DNA from: WQXF01 sp031552825
GTDB taxonomy: Bacteria; Bacillota; Clostridia; Christensenellales; Aristaeellaceae
DNA: 64,000 bases
Assembly: GCA_031552825.1 (NCBI GenBank)
Contig: JAVBMD010000037.1
Coordinates: 1 to 64,000, forward strand
Direction: 5' to 3'
The notes beneath the pieces were generated by a model that saw only the letters and a list, made by a program, of their open reading frames with translations, searched no databases and had not been told where the DNA came from. The translations under genes were made by a program, and so were the position numbers. Of this stretch, positions 16,859 through 25,545 are shown piece after piece (positions within the stretch are counted from its first letter, which is position 1; every line of letters begins with the position of its first letter).

Positions 16859-17998
16859 TTACGGCGCTACGCTCTCCTTGAGGTACTTGGTGCCGTCCTC
16901 TTTGTAGGACATGATGTAGGCGCTCTTGATCGGGTCGTTGTGCTCGTCGAACACGATGGTACCGGTAACGCCCTCGAACTTGCCAGCCTTGATGGCGGCC
17001 ACGACGTTGGTGTAGTTCTCGGCGCCGCCGGCGGCCTTGATGCCCTCGCACAGGATCAGCGCGGCGTCGTAGCCGGTGGCGTTGAAGGCGCTGGTCGGCG
17101 CCTTGCCATACTTGGCCTCATAGCCGGAGAAGAAGGCCTTCACGACATCGGACTGCGCATCGGCGGTGAAGTGATCGGTGTATACAACGTTGGTCAGCAG
17201 CGCCACATCGTCGATAACCGTCTCGACGCTGCCCATGCCGTCGGCGCCCAGCACCGGCACTTCTAGGCCGACTTCCTTGGCCTGCTTGATGATGAGCGCG
17301 GCCGGGCCGTAGTAGAAGGGCAAGTAAAGCACGTCCGGAGACTTAGAGGCGATGTTGGTCAACTGCGCCTTGAAGTCCACATCGGCGCCAGTGCCCGCTT
17401 CGTAGGCGACGACTTCCATGCCGTTCTTCTCGGCCTGCGCCTTGAAGGCCTCGGCAAGGCCAGTGTTGTAATCGTCGGAGGCGTCATACAGCACGGCGAC
17501 CTTGGCGGCGCTGTAAGAGCTCTTGGCGTAGTTGGCCATGACCGACGCCTGGAAGGGATCCAGGAAGCAAGAACGGAAGTAGAAGGGCTTGTCGGTGGTC
17601 ACGTCATAGTTGGTAGCGGAAGCGGTAATCATCGGGATGCCGTATTCCTTGGCACGATCGCCCACCGCCAGCGAGGGGGTCGAGGTAACGTCGCCGATGA
17701 TGGCGACCACGCCGTCGTTATCCACCAGCTGGTTGAAGCCGTTAACGGCCTTGGTGGCGTCTCCCATCTCGTCGAACCAAATAACTTCCACATTGTTGCC
17801 ATCGATGCCACCGGCAGCGTTGAGCTGCTCGATGTACAGATCCACGCCCTCGCGGACGGCGATGCCGTACTGGGCAACTTCGCCGGTCAGCGGCGCCAAG
17901 CCGCCGATCTTGATGGTATCGGCCAGCGCCGCAGGCGCCAGCATCGTCAGGGTAAGCGCCACCACGGTCAAGAGGGCTAGGAGCTTCCGATTTTTCAT
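16859..17998 (-). CDS. livJ: Branched-chain amino acid ABC transporter substrate-binding protein
   Basis: A 379-residue exported protein. A signal peptide ends in AALADT, with cleavage expected after ALA. The Leu/Ile/Val-binding fold is shown by IKIGGLAPLTGEVAQYG, AIIGDVTSTPSLAVGD and IPMITASATNYDVT, with SFNATGYDA further along. It has a strong promoter of its own and a good ribosome site (GAGGAGGAAAACC). It delivers the ligand to LivH/LivMG/LivF. It has no lipobox, so cell attachment, if any, is by another route. The exact amino acid bound cannot be read. Confidence 0.94.
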   Translation of the reverse strand: MKNRKLLALLTVVALTLTMLAPAALADTIKIGGLAPLTGEVAQYGIAVREGVDLYIEQLNAAGGIDGNNVEVIWFDEMGDATKAVNGFNQLVDNDGVVAIIGDVTSTPSLAVGDRAKEYGIPMITASATNYDVTTDKPFYFRSCFLDPFQASVMANYAKSSYSAAKVAVLYDASDDYNTGLAEAFKAQAEKNGMEVVAYEAGTGADVDFKAQLTNIASKSPDVLYLPFYYGPAALIIKQAKEVGLEVPVLGADGMGSVETVIDDVALLTNVVYTDHFTADAQSDVVKAFFSGYEAKYGKAPTSAFNATGYDAALILCEGIKAAGGAENYTNVVAAIKAGKFEGVTGTIVFDEHNDPIKSAYIMSYKEDGTKYLKESVAP

Positions 17999-18044
17999 AA
18001 GGTTTTCCTCCTCATCCTGCGCCTATACGGCATTCTTTCCGTAT

Positions 18045-18073
18045 ATTATACGCATAACGGGTGTATGAAGCAA
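18045..18073 (-). promoter_or_regulatory. Promoter of the liv operon
   Basis: On the minus strand, -35 TTGCTT (18068-18073), a 17-bp spacer and a perfect -10 TATAAT (18045-18050), 47 bp upstream of the livJ ATG. Confidence 0.85.
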
Positions 18074-18143
18074 GTGTTATTTTCATCAAAACCGCGTTTT
18101 TCGCAAGGCAAGCGCCCTCTTCCTGCAAATCGCATAGAACGAA

Positions 18144-18195
18144 GGATGACGCAAGCGGCGCGCTTCGCTTTCGCGCAGGTCGCTTTGCATCATCC
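18144..18195. other. Imperfect inverted repeat after the sugar transporter operon
   Basis: GGATGACGCAAGCG (18144-18157) can pair with CGCTTTGCATCATCC (18181-18195), with a second GCGCG/CGCGC stem inside. There is no T-tract. It may be a 3' end stabiliser or a factor-dependent stop for the operon that ends at 18221. Confidence 0.4.
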
Positions 18196-18220
18196 CTCTG
18201 TGCGTCATGCAATTTTCCGA

Positions 18221-19510
18221 TTACAGCGCGATGCTCTCCGCTTTGCTCTTGCGCCGGAAGGGAAGGCGGAGCGCCGACAGCGCGGTTTGCTTTTTCGAGG
18301 CCACGTCGAAGGCTACCGCCGCGAGCAGCACCAGGCCCTTGACCACCTGCTGAATGCTGGTATCCAAGCTCCTGAGCGACATGCCGTTGTTGAGCACGCC
18401 CATGATGAGTGCGCCGATCAGCGATCCGCTGACGGTGCCGATGCCGCCATAGGCGGACGCGCCGCCGATGTAGCAGGCGGCAATGGCATCCAGCTCGAAG
18501 TTTTGCCCGGCCTGCGGCGAGGCGGAATTGAGGCGCGCCGCGAACACAAGCCCGGCCACCGAAGCCAGCAGCGCCATGTTAACGTACGTCAGGAACAGCA
18601 TCTTGTTGGTCTTAACGCCGGAGAGCCTCGCGGCTTTTTCGTTGCCGCCGATGGCGTAGATGTGCCGACCCATCACGGTGTTGCTTGTAAAGAAGGAATA
18701 GATCAGCAGCAGGATGCCGATCAGAACCAGCACAGTGGGTACGCCCTTATATCTGGCGATGGTCATGAAGAACGCCAATACCGCGCCGCCGATCACCAGC
18801 AGCTTGACCAACAGCGACGCCGCGCTGCCCACCGCATACCCCTTGCGCTTTCTGACTTGAAAGCTCCATACTTGCGAGATCGCGAACGCCAGCACCACCA
18901 GCGCGCCCACCAGCAGCGCCGTGCCGTTAAAGTTGGTGCCGCCGATGACGATGGTGCCAAGGGGATTGGGGATAAAGCCGGTGGAATACTGCATGTACTC
19001 CTGCGGGAAGGGCGCCAGCGTCAAGCCTTTGAGCACCGAAAGCGTCAACCCGCGGAACACCAACATGCTGGAAAGCGTTACGATAAACGAAGGGATGCGC
19101 CAGTAGGCGATCCAGAAGCCCTGCCACACGCCGATGAGCAGCCCAACGCCAAGGCAGAGCGCCGCCGCAAGGTAAACGTTCATCTTCTGCTCGATGATGA
19201 AGGTACCGGCCAGCGAACCCACCACCGCCACCACAGAACCGACCGACAGATCGATATTGCCGCCGGTCAGGATGCAGATCAACATGCCAATCGCTAGGAT
19301 CACGACGTAAGCGTTCTGCGCGATGAGGTTGGAGACGTTCATCGGCACCAACAGCTTGCCGGTCGCCCAAGCGCTTCCAAACGCCCCCAACCCGCTGCCC
19401 GACTTCCAATCGCCGGTCCATAGCTGGAAAAAGACAATGATGACGACCAGCACGATGAGCATCGAATACTGGCGAAGGTTGCCACCGGAAATTCGCTTTT
19501 GCTTGTTCAT
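18221..19510 (-). CDS. mmsB: Multiple-monosaccharide ABC transporter permease (MmsB/GguB type)
   Basis: A 429-residue CUT2-family permease with about ten hydrophobic segments. The hallmark GGNIDLSVGSVVAVVGSLAG and the later ARLNSASPQAGQNFELDAIA with VIGG-like ACYIGGASAYGGIGTVSGS are typical of ribose/xylose/galactose permeases. Its length, above the usual 320-340, matches the GguB/MmsB subgroup that works with ChvE. Its ATG overlaps the mmsA stop by 4 bp. It is the last gene of the operon. Confidence 0.92.
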   Translation of the reverse strand: MNKQKRISGGNLRQYSMLIVLVVIIVFFQLWTGDWKSGSGLGAFGSAWATGKLLVPMNVSNLIAQNAYVVILAIGMLICILTGGNIDLSVGSVVAVVGSLAGTFIIEQKMNVYLAAALCLGVGLLIGVWQGFWIAYWRIPSFIVTLSSMLVFRGLTLSVLKGLTLAPFPQEYMQYSTGFIPNPLGTIVIGGTNFNGTALLVGALVVLAFAISQVWSFQVRKRKGYAVGSAASLLVKLLVIGGAVLAFFMTIARYKGVPTVLVLIGILLLIYSFFTSNTVMGRHIYAIGGNEKAARLSGVKTNKMLFLTYVNMALLASVAGLVFAARLNSASPQAGQNFELDAIAACYIGGASAYGGIGTVSGSLIGALIMGVLNNGMSLRSLDTSIQQVVKGLVLLAAVAFDVASKKQTALSALRLPFRRKSKAESIAL

Positions 19511-21057
19511 GCTCCGATCTCTCCCTTGCTAGCCTGCATAATATGGTTCATGATGATCTCCTGCGAAGCCTCCGCACGCGGTAACTCGGCAATCATCTTG
19601 CCCTCGTTCATTACATAGATGCGGTCGCACATGCCCAAGATCTCCGGCAATTCCGAGGAAATCATCAGGATTGACTTGCCTTGCGCCACCAGCGTGTTGA
19701 TAATTTGGTAGATCTCATATTTTGCGCCCACGTCTACGCCGCGCGTCGGTTCGTCCAGCATCAGAATTTCCGGATCGGCAAACATCCATTTGCCCACCAG
19801 CACCTTCTGCTGATTGCCGCCCGAAAGGTTGCCCACCAATTGCTCCACGCTGGGACACTTGATGGCCAGCTTGTCCCGGTACTCCTCCACGCTGCGCAGC
19901 TCACGATCCTTATCGAGCACGCCGTTCTTCGCGATGGCTTCGGGATGCGCCAGCGTCAGGTTGTGCTTGATGCTGTCGATGAGCACCAGCCCGTCGCCCT
20001 TGCGATCCTCGGTGACGTAGGCAAGCCCGCTACGGATGGCCTCGGGAATATCGGCGAGGTACAGTGCCTCCCCGTTCTTTCTGAGCACGCCGCTGATCTT
20101 TGCGCCATATGCCTTGCCGAAGATGCTCATGGCCAGCTCGGTGCGCCCGGCGCCGATCAGCCCGGCCACGCCCACCACCTCGCCCCTATGCACCTTGAGG
20201 TTGACGCTGTCAACCACCTTGCGCTCGGTGTATTGCGGATGATAGACCGTCCAGTCCTCAACCTCCAGCGCCACCTCATTCGAAACATGCGGCTCGCGCA
20301 CCGGATAACGGCTGGACATCTCGCGTCCCACCATGCCCCGGATGATGCGCGCCTCGGAAATCTCGTCGATGCCCTTGGCCAAGGTTTCGATGGCCATGCC
20401 GTCGCGCAGCACGGTGATTTTGTCCGCCACGTAGGCGATCTCGTTGAGTTTATGGGAAATCAGGATCGAGGTAATGCCCTTCTCCCGTTTGAATTGCAGC
20501 AGTAAATCCAGCAGCTTGCGCGCATCCGCCTCGTTGAGCGAGGAGGTAGGCTCGTCGAGAATCAGCAGGCGCACGTTCTTGGTCAGCGCCTTCGCGATTT
20601 CCAGCAGCTGCTGCTTGCCCATGCCGATATCCTTTATCAGCGTGCGCGGATTCTCGTTAAGGCCGACGATGCGCATGTATTCCTCAGCCTTTTGAAAGGT
20701 AGCGTTCCAATCGACGCGGCCATGCCTCTGCTGCTCGTTGCCCAGAAACATGTTCTCGCCGATGGATAGATAAGGTACCAGCGCCAGTTCCTGATGGATG
20801 ATGACGATGCCGTGTTTTTCGCTGTCCTTGATGGTGCGGAACTGGCAGGGCATGTCGTCGTAAAAAATATCGCCCTCATAAGTGCCGTATGGATAAATCC
20901 CGCTGAGCACGTTCATCAGCGTGGATTTGCCTGCGCCGTTCTCGCCGCACAGCGCGTGGATTTCCCCTTCCTCCACGGTAATGTTGACATCCTTCAGCGC
21001 CTTGACGCCGGGGAAGGTTTTGGTGATGTCCCGCATTTCCAAAAGGGTTTTACCCAA
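19507..21057 (-). CDS. mmsA: Multiple-monosaccharide ABC transporter ATPase (MmsA/GguA type)
   Basis: A 516-residue tandem ATPase of the CUT2 family. The first cassette has GENGAGKST, IGMGKQQLLEIAKAL and LLILDEPTSS. The second has the degenerate P-loop GLIGAGRTE and LSGGNQQKV with LMLDEPTRGVDVG. The probable start is TTG 21057, 7 bp after GGAGGG; an internal ATG lies seven codons later. It powers uptake by MmsB of sugars delivered by the ChvE-type protein. It lies 93 bp after the binding-protein gene. Confidence 0.94.
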   Translation of the reverse strand: MGKTLLEMRDITKTFPGVKALKDVNITVEEGEIHALCGENGAGKSTLMNVLSGIYPYGTYEGDIFYDDMPCQFRTIKDSEKHGIVIIHQELALVPYLSIGENMFLGNEQQRHGRVDWNATFQKAEEYMRIVGLNENPRTLIKDIGMGKQQLLEIAKALTKNVRLLILDEPTSSLNEADARKLLDLLLQFKREKGITSILISHKLNEIAYVADKITVLRDGMAIETLAKGIDEISEARIIRGMVGREMSSRYPVREPHVSNEVALEVEDWTVYHPQYTERKVVDSVNLKVHRGEVVGVAGLIGAGRTELAMSIFGKAYGAKISGVLRKNGEALYLADIPEAIRSGLAYVTEDRKGDGLVLIDSIKHNLTLAHPEAIAKNGVLDKDRELRSVEEYRDKLAIKCPSVEQLVGNLSGGNQQKVLVGKWMFADPEILMLDEPTRGVDVGAKYEIYQIINTLVAQGKSILMISSELPEILGMCDRIYVMNEGKMIAELPRAEASQEIIMNHIMQASKGEIGA

Positions 21058-21150
21058 AAAAATCCCTCCAGCCGATGACAGGATCGTTTCTTTAAAGAGG
21101 AAGAGGCGGGCGATGGGGTCTCCATGCCCGCCTCTGGTGAACCGGATGAC

Positions 21151-22200
21151 TTACTGGCCGATATCGGAAAGGGTGTAGTAGCCGCTGTCGATGAGCAGCT
21201 CCTTGTAGTTGCTCGCATCGCCGAACACCGGCGCGCACAGGTAGGAAGGAACGACCTTCACGTTGTTGTTGTAGGTGGTGGTGTCGTTGACCTCGGGCTC
21301 GGTACCCTTGACGATGGCGTCCACCATGCCGACGACCTTCTCAGCCAGCGTGCGGGTGTCTTTGAACACCGACATGGACTGCTTGCCGTTGATGATGTAC
21401 TGCATGTTGGGCTTGTCGCAATCCTGGCCGGTGATGATCGGGAACTCTTCGATGCCAGCGTTGGTCAGCGCGTTGATGGCGCCCATGGCGGTGGAGTCGT
21501 TGGAGCAGAGCACCGCGTCCAGCTTGGTGCCGGTGGAGTAGTTGGCCATGATGATGTTGTCCATGCGCGCTTGGGCGGTTTCGGTCTTCCAAGCCATGGT
21601 GGCAATCTTCTCGAACTCAACCTGGCCGCTGGGCACAACCAGCTTGCCGCTGTCGAGGTAGGGCTTGAGCACGTCGATAGCGCCCTGATAGAAGAAGCGG
21701 GCGTTGTTATCGTCCGGCGAGCCGCCGACGATCTCGAGGTTGAAGGGGCCTTTGCCTTCGGCCAAGCCGAGCTTCTCTTCGATGAACTTGCCCTGGATGG
21801 TGCCGACCATGTAGTTGTCGAAGGTGGCGTAGTAGTCCACGGCGTCGGTATCCATAATCAGGCGGTCATACGCGATGACCGGGATCTTGGCTTCCTTGGC
21901 GGTGGCCAGCACGGTGCCCAGCGCGCTGCCGTCGATCGAGGCGACGACCAGCACTTTGCACCCGCCGGTAATCATGTTCTCCAACTGTGAAACCTGCTGC
22001 GCCACTTCGTTGTTGGCAAATTGCAGATCCACTTCGTAGCCGGCAGCTTCCAGCTGCTTCTTCATGTTGTCTCCATCTTGATTCCAGCGCTGCAAGCTCT
22101 GCGTGGGCATGGCCACACCGATCTTATCAGCGGCAAACGCGACGGAGGTCAGGGACAGGCACAGCGCCAAGGTCACCAGAATCGCCAGTAAACGTTTCAT
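21151..22200 (-). CDS. chvE: Multiple-monosaccharide binding protein (ChvE type)
   Basis: A 349-residue exported protein with a signal peptide ending in AFAADK. The segments VAMPTQSLQRWNQDGDNMKK, AYDRLIMDTDAVDYYATFDN and LCSNDSTAMGAINAL mark the ChvE/xylose-arabinose-galactose binding group of type I periplasmic proteins. In ChvE these regions contact pyranose sugars. The ribosome site is AAAGGAGAGGG and a consensus promoter with a LacI-type palindrome lies upstream. The true sugar range cannot be read from the sequence. Confidence 0.93.
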   Translation of the reverse strand: MKRLLAILVTLALCLSLTSVAFAADKIGVAMPTQSLQRWNQDGDNMKKQLEAAGYEVDLQFANNEVAQQVSQLENMITGGCKVLVVASIDGSALGTVLATAKEAKIPVIAYDRLIMDTDAVDYYATFDNYMVGTIQGKFIEEKLGLAEGKGPFNLEIVGGSPDDNNARFFYQGAIDVLKPYLDSGKLVVPSGQVEFEKIATMAWKTETAQARMDNIIMANYSTGTKLDAVLCSNDSTAMGAINALTNAGIEEFPIITGQDCDKPNMQYIINGKQSMSVFKDTRTLAEKVVGMVDAIVKGTEPEVNDTTTYNNNVKVVPSYLCAPVFGDASNYKELLIDSGYYTLSDIGQ

Positions 22201-22332
22201 AAAATTCCCTCTCCTTTTCTTATATCTTCAAGCATCGCTGCCTGAATCCAAAATATAGGACACAAAGCCGACGCTTTCGCCCAAGCGTACATTTTTTTCA
22301 ACATTTTTTTGTTTGTATTGCCTGCTTTGTGG

Positions 22333-22362
22333 AGTATAGCACCTCCCGCAAGCGCTTGTCAA
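22333..22362 (-). promoter_or_regulatory. Promoter of the monosaccharide transporter operon
   Basis: On the minus strand, a perfect -35 TTGACA (22357-22362), an 18-bp spacer and -10 TATACT (22333-22338). The transcript would carry a leader of about 125 nt before chvE. Confidence 0.88.
22348..22359. promoter_or_regulatory. LacI/GalR-type operator-like palindrome in the promoter spacer
   Basis: The sequence GCAAGCGCTTGT is a near-perfect palindrome around the central CG that LacI-family repressors and CcpA prefer. It overlaps the -35 element and the spacer, so a bound regulator would block RNA polymerase. No regulator gene lies in this window. Confidence 0.6.
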
Positions 22363-22459
22363 CGCGAAAATCCTACACTACTATTAAAAACCAATGACAA
22401 TTGTGCGCGAGCACATCTATTTTCAAACTTATTCATCAATTTGCAGAGAAATCTATTGA

Positions 22460-23272
22460 TTAGATCTTAATGGTCGGATAGATGCGCAAGGTGTACATCC
22501 ATTTCACCTTAAGCTTTTGCATTAGCCCGATCGCCGGGCGGTTGCTGCGCTGCGCCTGTATGCGCAACGAATGCGCGCCGCGCTGCGCCAGCGTTTCCTT
22601 TACATGTAGCAGCAGCGCGGTTGCGACGTGGTGCCTGCGCCACGCAGGCAGCGTGTATAGCATTTCCAGCGACGCCTCGCCGTCGGAGCCGGTGGCCATA
22701 ACCTCGCCGATGCATTCGGCGCCGCTGTACACGCCGTAGACCACGAAATACGGCAGCTCCGCCGCCTCCATCAGCCACTCGACCTCATGCGGCTGCCCGC
22801 TCCCGCTCCAATGGTTGATGCGCAATAGCAGCGCGTCCATGTCCTGATACGTTTGCAGAAAAGTCGGCACGATGGTGGTTCCTACCGGCGCGTAAAACGC
22901 GCGGTGCTGCGTGCGCAAATCCCAGTAGAAGAGCTCCTCTCCGTCCGCATCATCAAATCCGGCGGCGGCGTAATAGCCTCGCAAATCCATATCGGCGGGA
23001 TCGCACTCCCCCACCAAGCACGCCGCCTCGCCGCCCCGTTGCCCGCAAAGAAACTTCCCCCGCGCGGTCAGCGCGCCAAAGAGCATATCGCGCGCCGCCG
23101 GGTGGGCATCCATGTGCATGCGGATCTGCAGCAGCCGATCCGCCCCCGGTACCCGGCTGGAGGGCACGATCAGCCAGCCCTGCCCCAGCTCTACACCGGC
23201 GTTGTCCTGCACGATGAAGCTATTATCCCGCTCCGCGCCGTGTAAGGTGGTCTGCGGGTGAAAGATTCTCAT
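22460..23272 (-). CDS. GNAT-family N-acetyltransferase
   Basis: A 270-residue protein. The ATG at 23272 is preferred because AAGGAGCG lies about 11 bp upstream; earlier ATGs lack a site. The C-terminal third carries a GNAT fold: a strand with AECIGEVMA, then SLEMLYTLPAWRRHHVATALLLHVKE, where RRHHVATALL takes the place of the acetyl-CoA loop (R/Q-x-x-G-x-A), with the usual glycine replaced, then a final strand and helix. The N-terminal half may be a second, degenerate GNAT unit. The substrate is unknown. Confidence 0.72.
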   Translation of the reverse strand: MRIFHPQTTLHGAERDNSFIVQDNAGVELGQGWLIVPSSRVPGADRLLQIRMHMDAHPAARDMLFGALTARGKFLCGQRGGEAACLVGECDPADMDLRGYYAAAGFDDADGEELFYWDLRTQHRAFYAPVGTTIVPTFLQTYQDMDALLLRINHWSGSGQPHEVEWLMEAAELPYFVVYGVYSGAECIGEVMATGSDGEASLEMLYTLPAWRRHHVATALLLHVKETLAQRGAHSLRIQAQRSNRPAIGLMQKLKVKWMYTLRIYPTIKI

Positions 23273-23290
23273 ACTGTGAGGCGCTCCTTG

Positions 23291-23321
23291 TGTACACGAA
23301 GTACATGCGTGCATACGCATG
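23291..23321. other. Two adjacent small palindromes in the acetyltransferase leader
   Basis: TGTAC/GTACA (23291-23295, 23301-23305) lies beside CATGCGT/ACGCATG (23304-23310, 23315-23321), between a TATACT -10-like sequence (about 23325) and the ribosome site. They could be an operator or a leader hairpin. The function is not evident. Confidence 0.35.
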
Positions 23322-23384
23322 GATAGTATATTGTAACACGGAACCACACATGGTATCTACATCGAATTGCAAAAAATGCAAAAA

Positions 23385-23428
23385 TCGCAAAAAACTAAAA
23401 TCGTTCCGGCGGCCAAGCCGCCGGAACG
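23385..23428 (-). terminator. Rho-independent terminator after the PsbP/DcrB-like gene
   Basis: On the minus strand, a perfect 12-bp stem CGTTCCGGCGGC/GCCGCCGGAACG with a 3-nt loop (23402-23428), followed by ATTTTAGTTTTTTG. Confidence 0.93.
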
Positions 23429-23457
23429 AAGTATCGGGCGCATAAAGGAGCTGCCCC

Positions 23458-24090
23458 TTATTTCACCGGTACAAAGGAGCCCAAAATGCCCTTGATGGTC
23501 TCCTGCCTGTCAAACTGCGCGTCAGTGCCAATGCCGGTCTCCGTGAAGGAGAGCACATACAGCTTTTTGCCGGCGATGAGCAGATACTGCTCGATCGCCA
23601 TATCAATACCGCCGAGCGTGTAGGACGCCTCCATATGCACGTACTCGTTTTCGTTTACGGTCACAACCGTGCCGGCATCGACCATGTTGATATCGCCGAA
23701 AGCGGTCTTGAGCTGGCTAATCGTCGCGGGGCACAGCTGGGCGATAATCAGCTCGTTGTTCAGTTCCATCGGCATCGCCTGATAGATAACGTTGAAGTTG
23801 AACTTGCCCGTGTCGGAAATCACCGCAACCATGTCCAGCGCTTCGATCTGCGCCTTGTAGTTGGCAAAGGCGCTCGCGTCGATGCCCTCGACTTTTCCCT
23901 CGGACAGCTGCGTCATGACGCTGTTGATGGTGTCTTTGCTCAGAATCGTCCACTTGTCCGGACAGACAATCTGATACCCATCGGTAGGATTGACATAGAC
24001 GACGTCTTCCGCCAGCGCAACGCTCGTCAGGCCAATGGAGGCAACCAGTGCTAGGGCGATCACCAAGGCAAAGCTTTTTTGAAATTTCAT
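23458..24090 (-). CDS. Secreted PsbP/DcrB-like protein of unknown role
   Basis: A 210-residue exported protein. A signal peptide ends in SVALAED, with cleavage expected after ALA. The mature part starts with the pattern YVNPTDGYQIVCPDKWTILS, typical of PsbP-like or DUF1795/DcrB-related folds, in which a short beta sheet packs on helices. The C-terminal QETIKGILGSF is also usual in these proteins. It has its own ribosome site (AAAGAGGGAG) and terminator, so it is a single-gene unit. No catalytic residues are apparent; a role at the envelope is inferred. Confidence 0.6.
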   Translation of the reverse strand: MKFQKSFALVIALALVASIGLTSVALAEDVVYVNPTDGYQIVCPDKWTILSKDTINSVMTQLSEGKVEGIDASAFANYKAQIEALDMVAVISDTGKFNFNVIYQAMPMELNNELIIAQLCPATISQLKTAFGDINMVDAGTVVTVNENEYVHMEASYTLGGIDMAIEQYLLIAGKKLYVLSFTETGIGTDAQFDRQETIKGILGSFVPVK

Positions 24091-24233
24091 GCGTTCTCCC
24101 TCTTTCTTTTTTTATTCAAAATATGCGTCTCTATGTTTATACCATAAAATTTCCCTGTATGCAACGATGGAAACCGCTCTCCCCTTCCCCACGCACCCTG
24201 CCATTTTGTGCAATGCCTTCCAGCCTTTTTCGC

Positions 24234-24263
24234 TTGACACACCGAAAGCGCGAAAGGTACAAT
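24234..24263 (+). promoter_or_regulatory. Promoter of ilvE
   Basis: -35 TTGACA (24234-24239), an 18-bp spacer and -10 TACAAT (24258-24263), 69 bp upstream of the ilvE ATG. Confidence 0.85.
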
Positions 24264-24332
24264 GAACAAAGATTTTTCGCATCATGATCCGGTTGTTTCA
24301 TACTCGGCATAAACATACAAAAGGAGCGCACC

Positions 24333-25403
24333 ATGCAGAAAATTGATGTTCGCGCATCGGCGCAGCGCAAAACCCGCCCCACAGACGAATCCAAGCTTGG
24401 CTTCGGCGTGTTGTTTACCGATCACATGCTGGTGATGGATTATACGCCGGAGCACGGGTGGGGCGATGCGCACATACAGCCCTATGCTCCGTTCGAAATG
24501 GATCCGGGCTGCTGCGTGCTGCACTACGCGCAGACCATTTTCGAAGGCCTCAAGTGCTACCGCCGTGCCGACGGCGGGCTGCAGCTGTTCCGGCCGAAGG
24601 ACAATTTTGCGCGCATGAACGCCTCAGCGCGCCGCCTTTGCATGCCGGAAATCGACGTGGACTTTGTGCTGGAGGCGCTGCTGACGCTGCTACGGCTGGA
24701 TGCCGACTGGGTTCCTTCCGCGCCGGGCACCTCGCTCTACATCCGCCCCACGATGATCGCCACCGATACCATGCTGGGCGTGCATGCCTCACGCAGCTAT
24801 CGCTTCTTTATTATACTTTCGCCCTCCGGCCCTTACTACGCCAGCGGGCTGGCGCCGGTGAACATCTATGTTGAGGACGCTTATGTCCGCGCCGTTACCG
24901 GCGGCGTGGGCTTTACCAAGACAGGCGGCAACTATGCCGCATCGATCCTCGCCGGGCAGGTCGCGGCTAAAAGGGGCTTTGCCCAAGTGCTGTGGCTGGA
25001 TGGCAAGGAGAACCGTTACGTCGAGGAAGTCGGCTCGATGAACATGTTCTTCCGGCTGCGCGACGGACTGTATACGCCGCCGCTCAACGGCTCCATCCTC
25101 GGCGGCATCACGCGGGATAGCATCATCACACTGGCGGCGGAGCTTGGGCATCCGGTGCAAGAGCGCCGTTTGGCCATCGATGAGGTATTCAGCACCGCCG
25201 AGGCCGGTGATCTGCTCGAGGCCTTTGGCACCGGCACTGCGGCCGTGGTTTCGCCGGTGGGGCTGCTGCACTGGGATGGCCGCGAGGTCGCGCTATCCGG
25301 CGGACAGATCGGCGCGCTAACCCAACAGCTCTACGACGCGCTGACCGGCATCCAATACGGATCGCGTCCCGATACCCACGGCTGGGTGGTTTCGGTGCTG
25401 TAA
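24333..25403 (+). CDS. ilvE: Branched-chain amino acid aminotransferase
   Basis: A 356-residue fold-type IV PLP enzyme that interconverts leucine, isoleucine and valine with their 2-oxo acids, using glutamate as amino donor. The PLP lysine is in GFTKTGGNYAAS (Lys196). GLKCYRRADGG and VEEVGSMNMFF are typical of the longer BCAT group. The start follows AAAAGGAGCGCACC. It forms its own unit behind a consensus promoter. It would feed or drain the same amino acids that the liv importer brings in. Confidence 0.96.
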   Translation: MQKIDVRASAQRKTRPTDESKLGFGVLFTDHMLVMDYTPEHGWGDAHIQPYAPFEMDPGCCVLHYAQTIFEGLKCYRRADGGLQLFRPKDNFARMNASARRLCMPEIDVDFVLEALLTLLRLDADWVPSAPGTSLYIRPTMIATDTMLGVHASRSYRFFIILSPSGPYYASGLAPVNIYVEDAYVRAVTGGVGFTKTGGNYAASILAGQVAAKRGFAQVLWLDGKENRYVEEVGSMNMFFRLRDGLYTPPLNGSILGGITRDSIITLAAELGHPVQERRLAIDEVFSTAEAGDLLEAFGTGTAAVVSPVGLLHWDGREVALSGGQIGALTQQLYDALTGIQYGSRPDTHGWVVSVL

Positions 25404-25414
25404 CGCACGCAGAC

Positions 25415-25438
25415 GGCGTCTTGCCTCGGCGGGACGCC
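25415..25438 (+). terminator. Weak terminator-like hairpin after ilvE
   Basis: GGCGTC/GACGCC (25415-25420, 25433-25438) with a 12-nt loop and a short CCTTTCC tail. Termination is probably partial, so the next genes may be read from ilvE. Confidence 0.4.
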
Positions 25439-25480
25439 CTTTCCATGTCCGTTTCCCATGTTTGCACCAAGGATGGGCAG

Positions 25481-25505
25481 GCTTTCCGGCTGCAGATCGG
25501 AAAGC
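25481..25505 (+). other. Hairpin in the leader of the 348-residue gene
   Basis: A perfect 8-bp stem GCTTTCCG/CGGAAAGC (25481-25488, 25498-25505) with a 9-nt loop, about 40 bp before the TTG start. No known riboswitch class is recognised. Confidence 0.4.
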
Positions 25506-25545
25506 GCCACGAACCTGATAACCATGTCGCGGGGGAGGCAGGAAC

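Noticed and set aside
25441..25545. Riboswitch or SRP RNA in the leader of the 348-residue gene
   Set aside because: There is a hairpin, but no conserved core of any class that I know could be matched.
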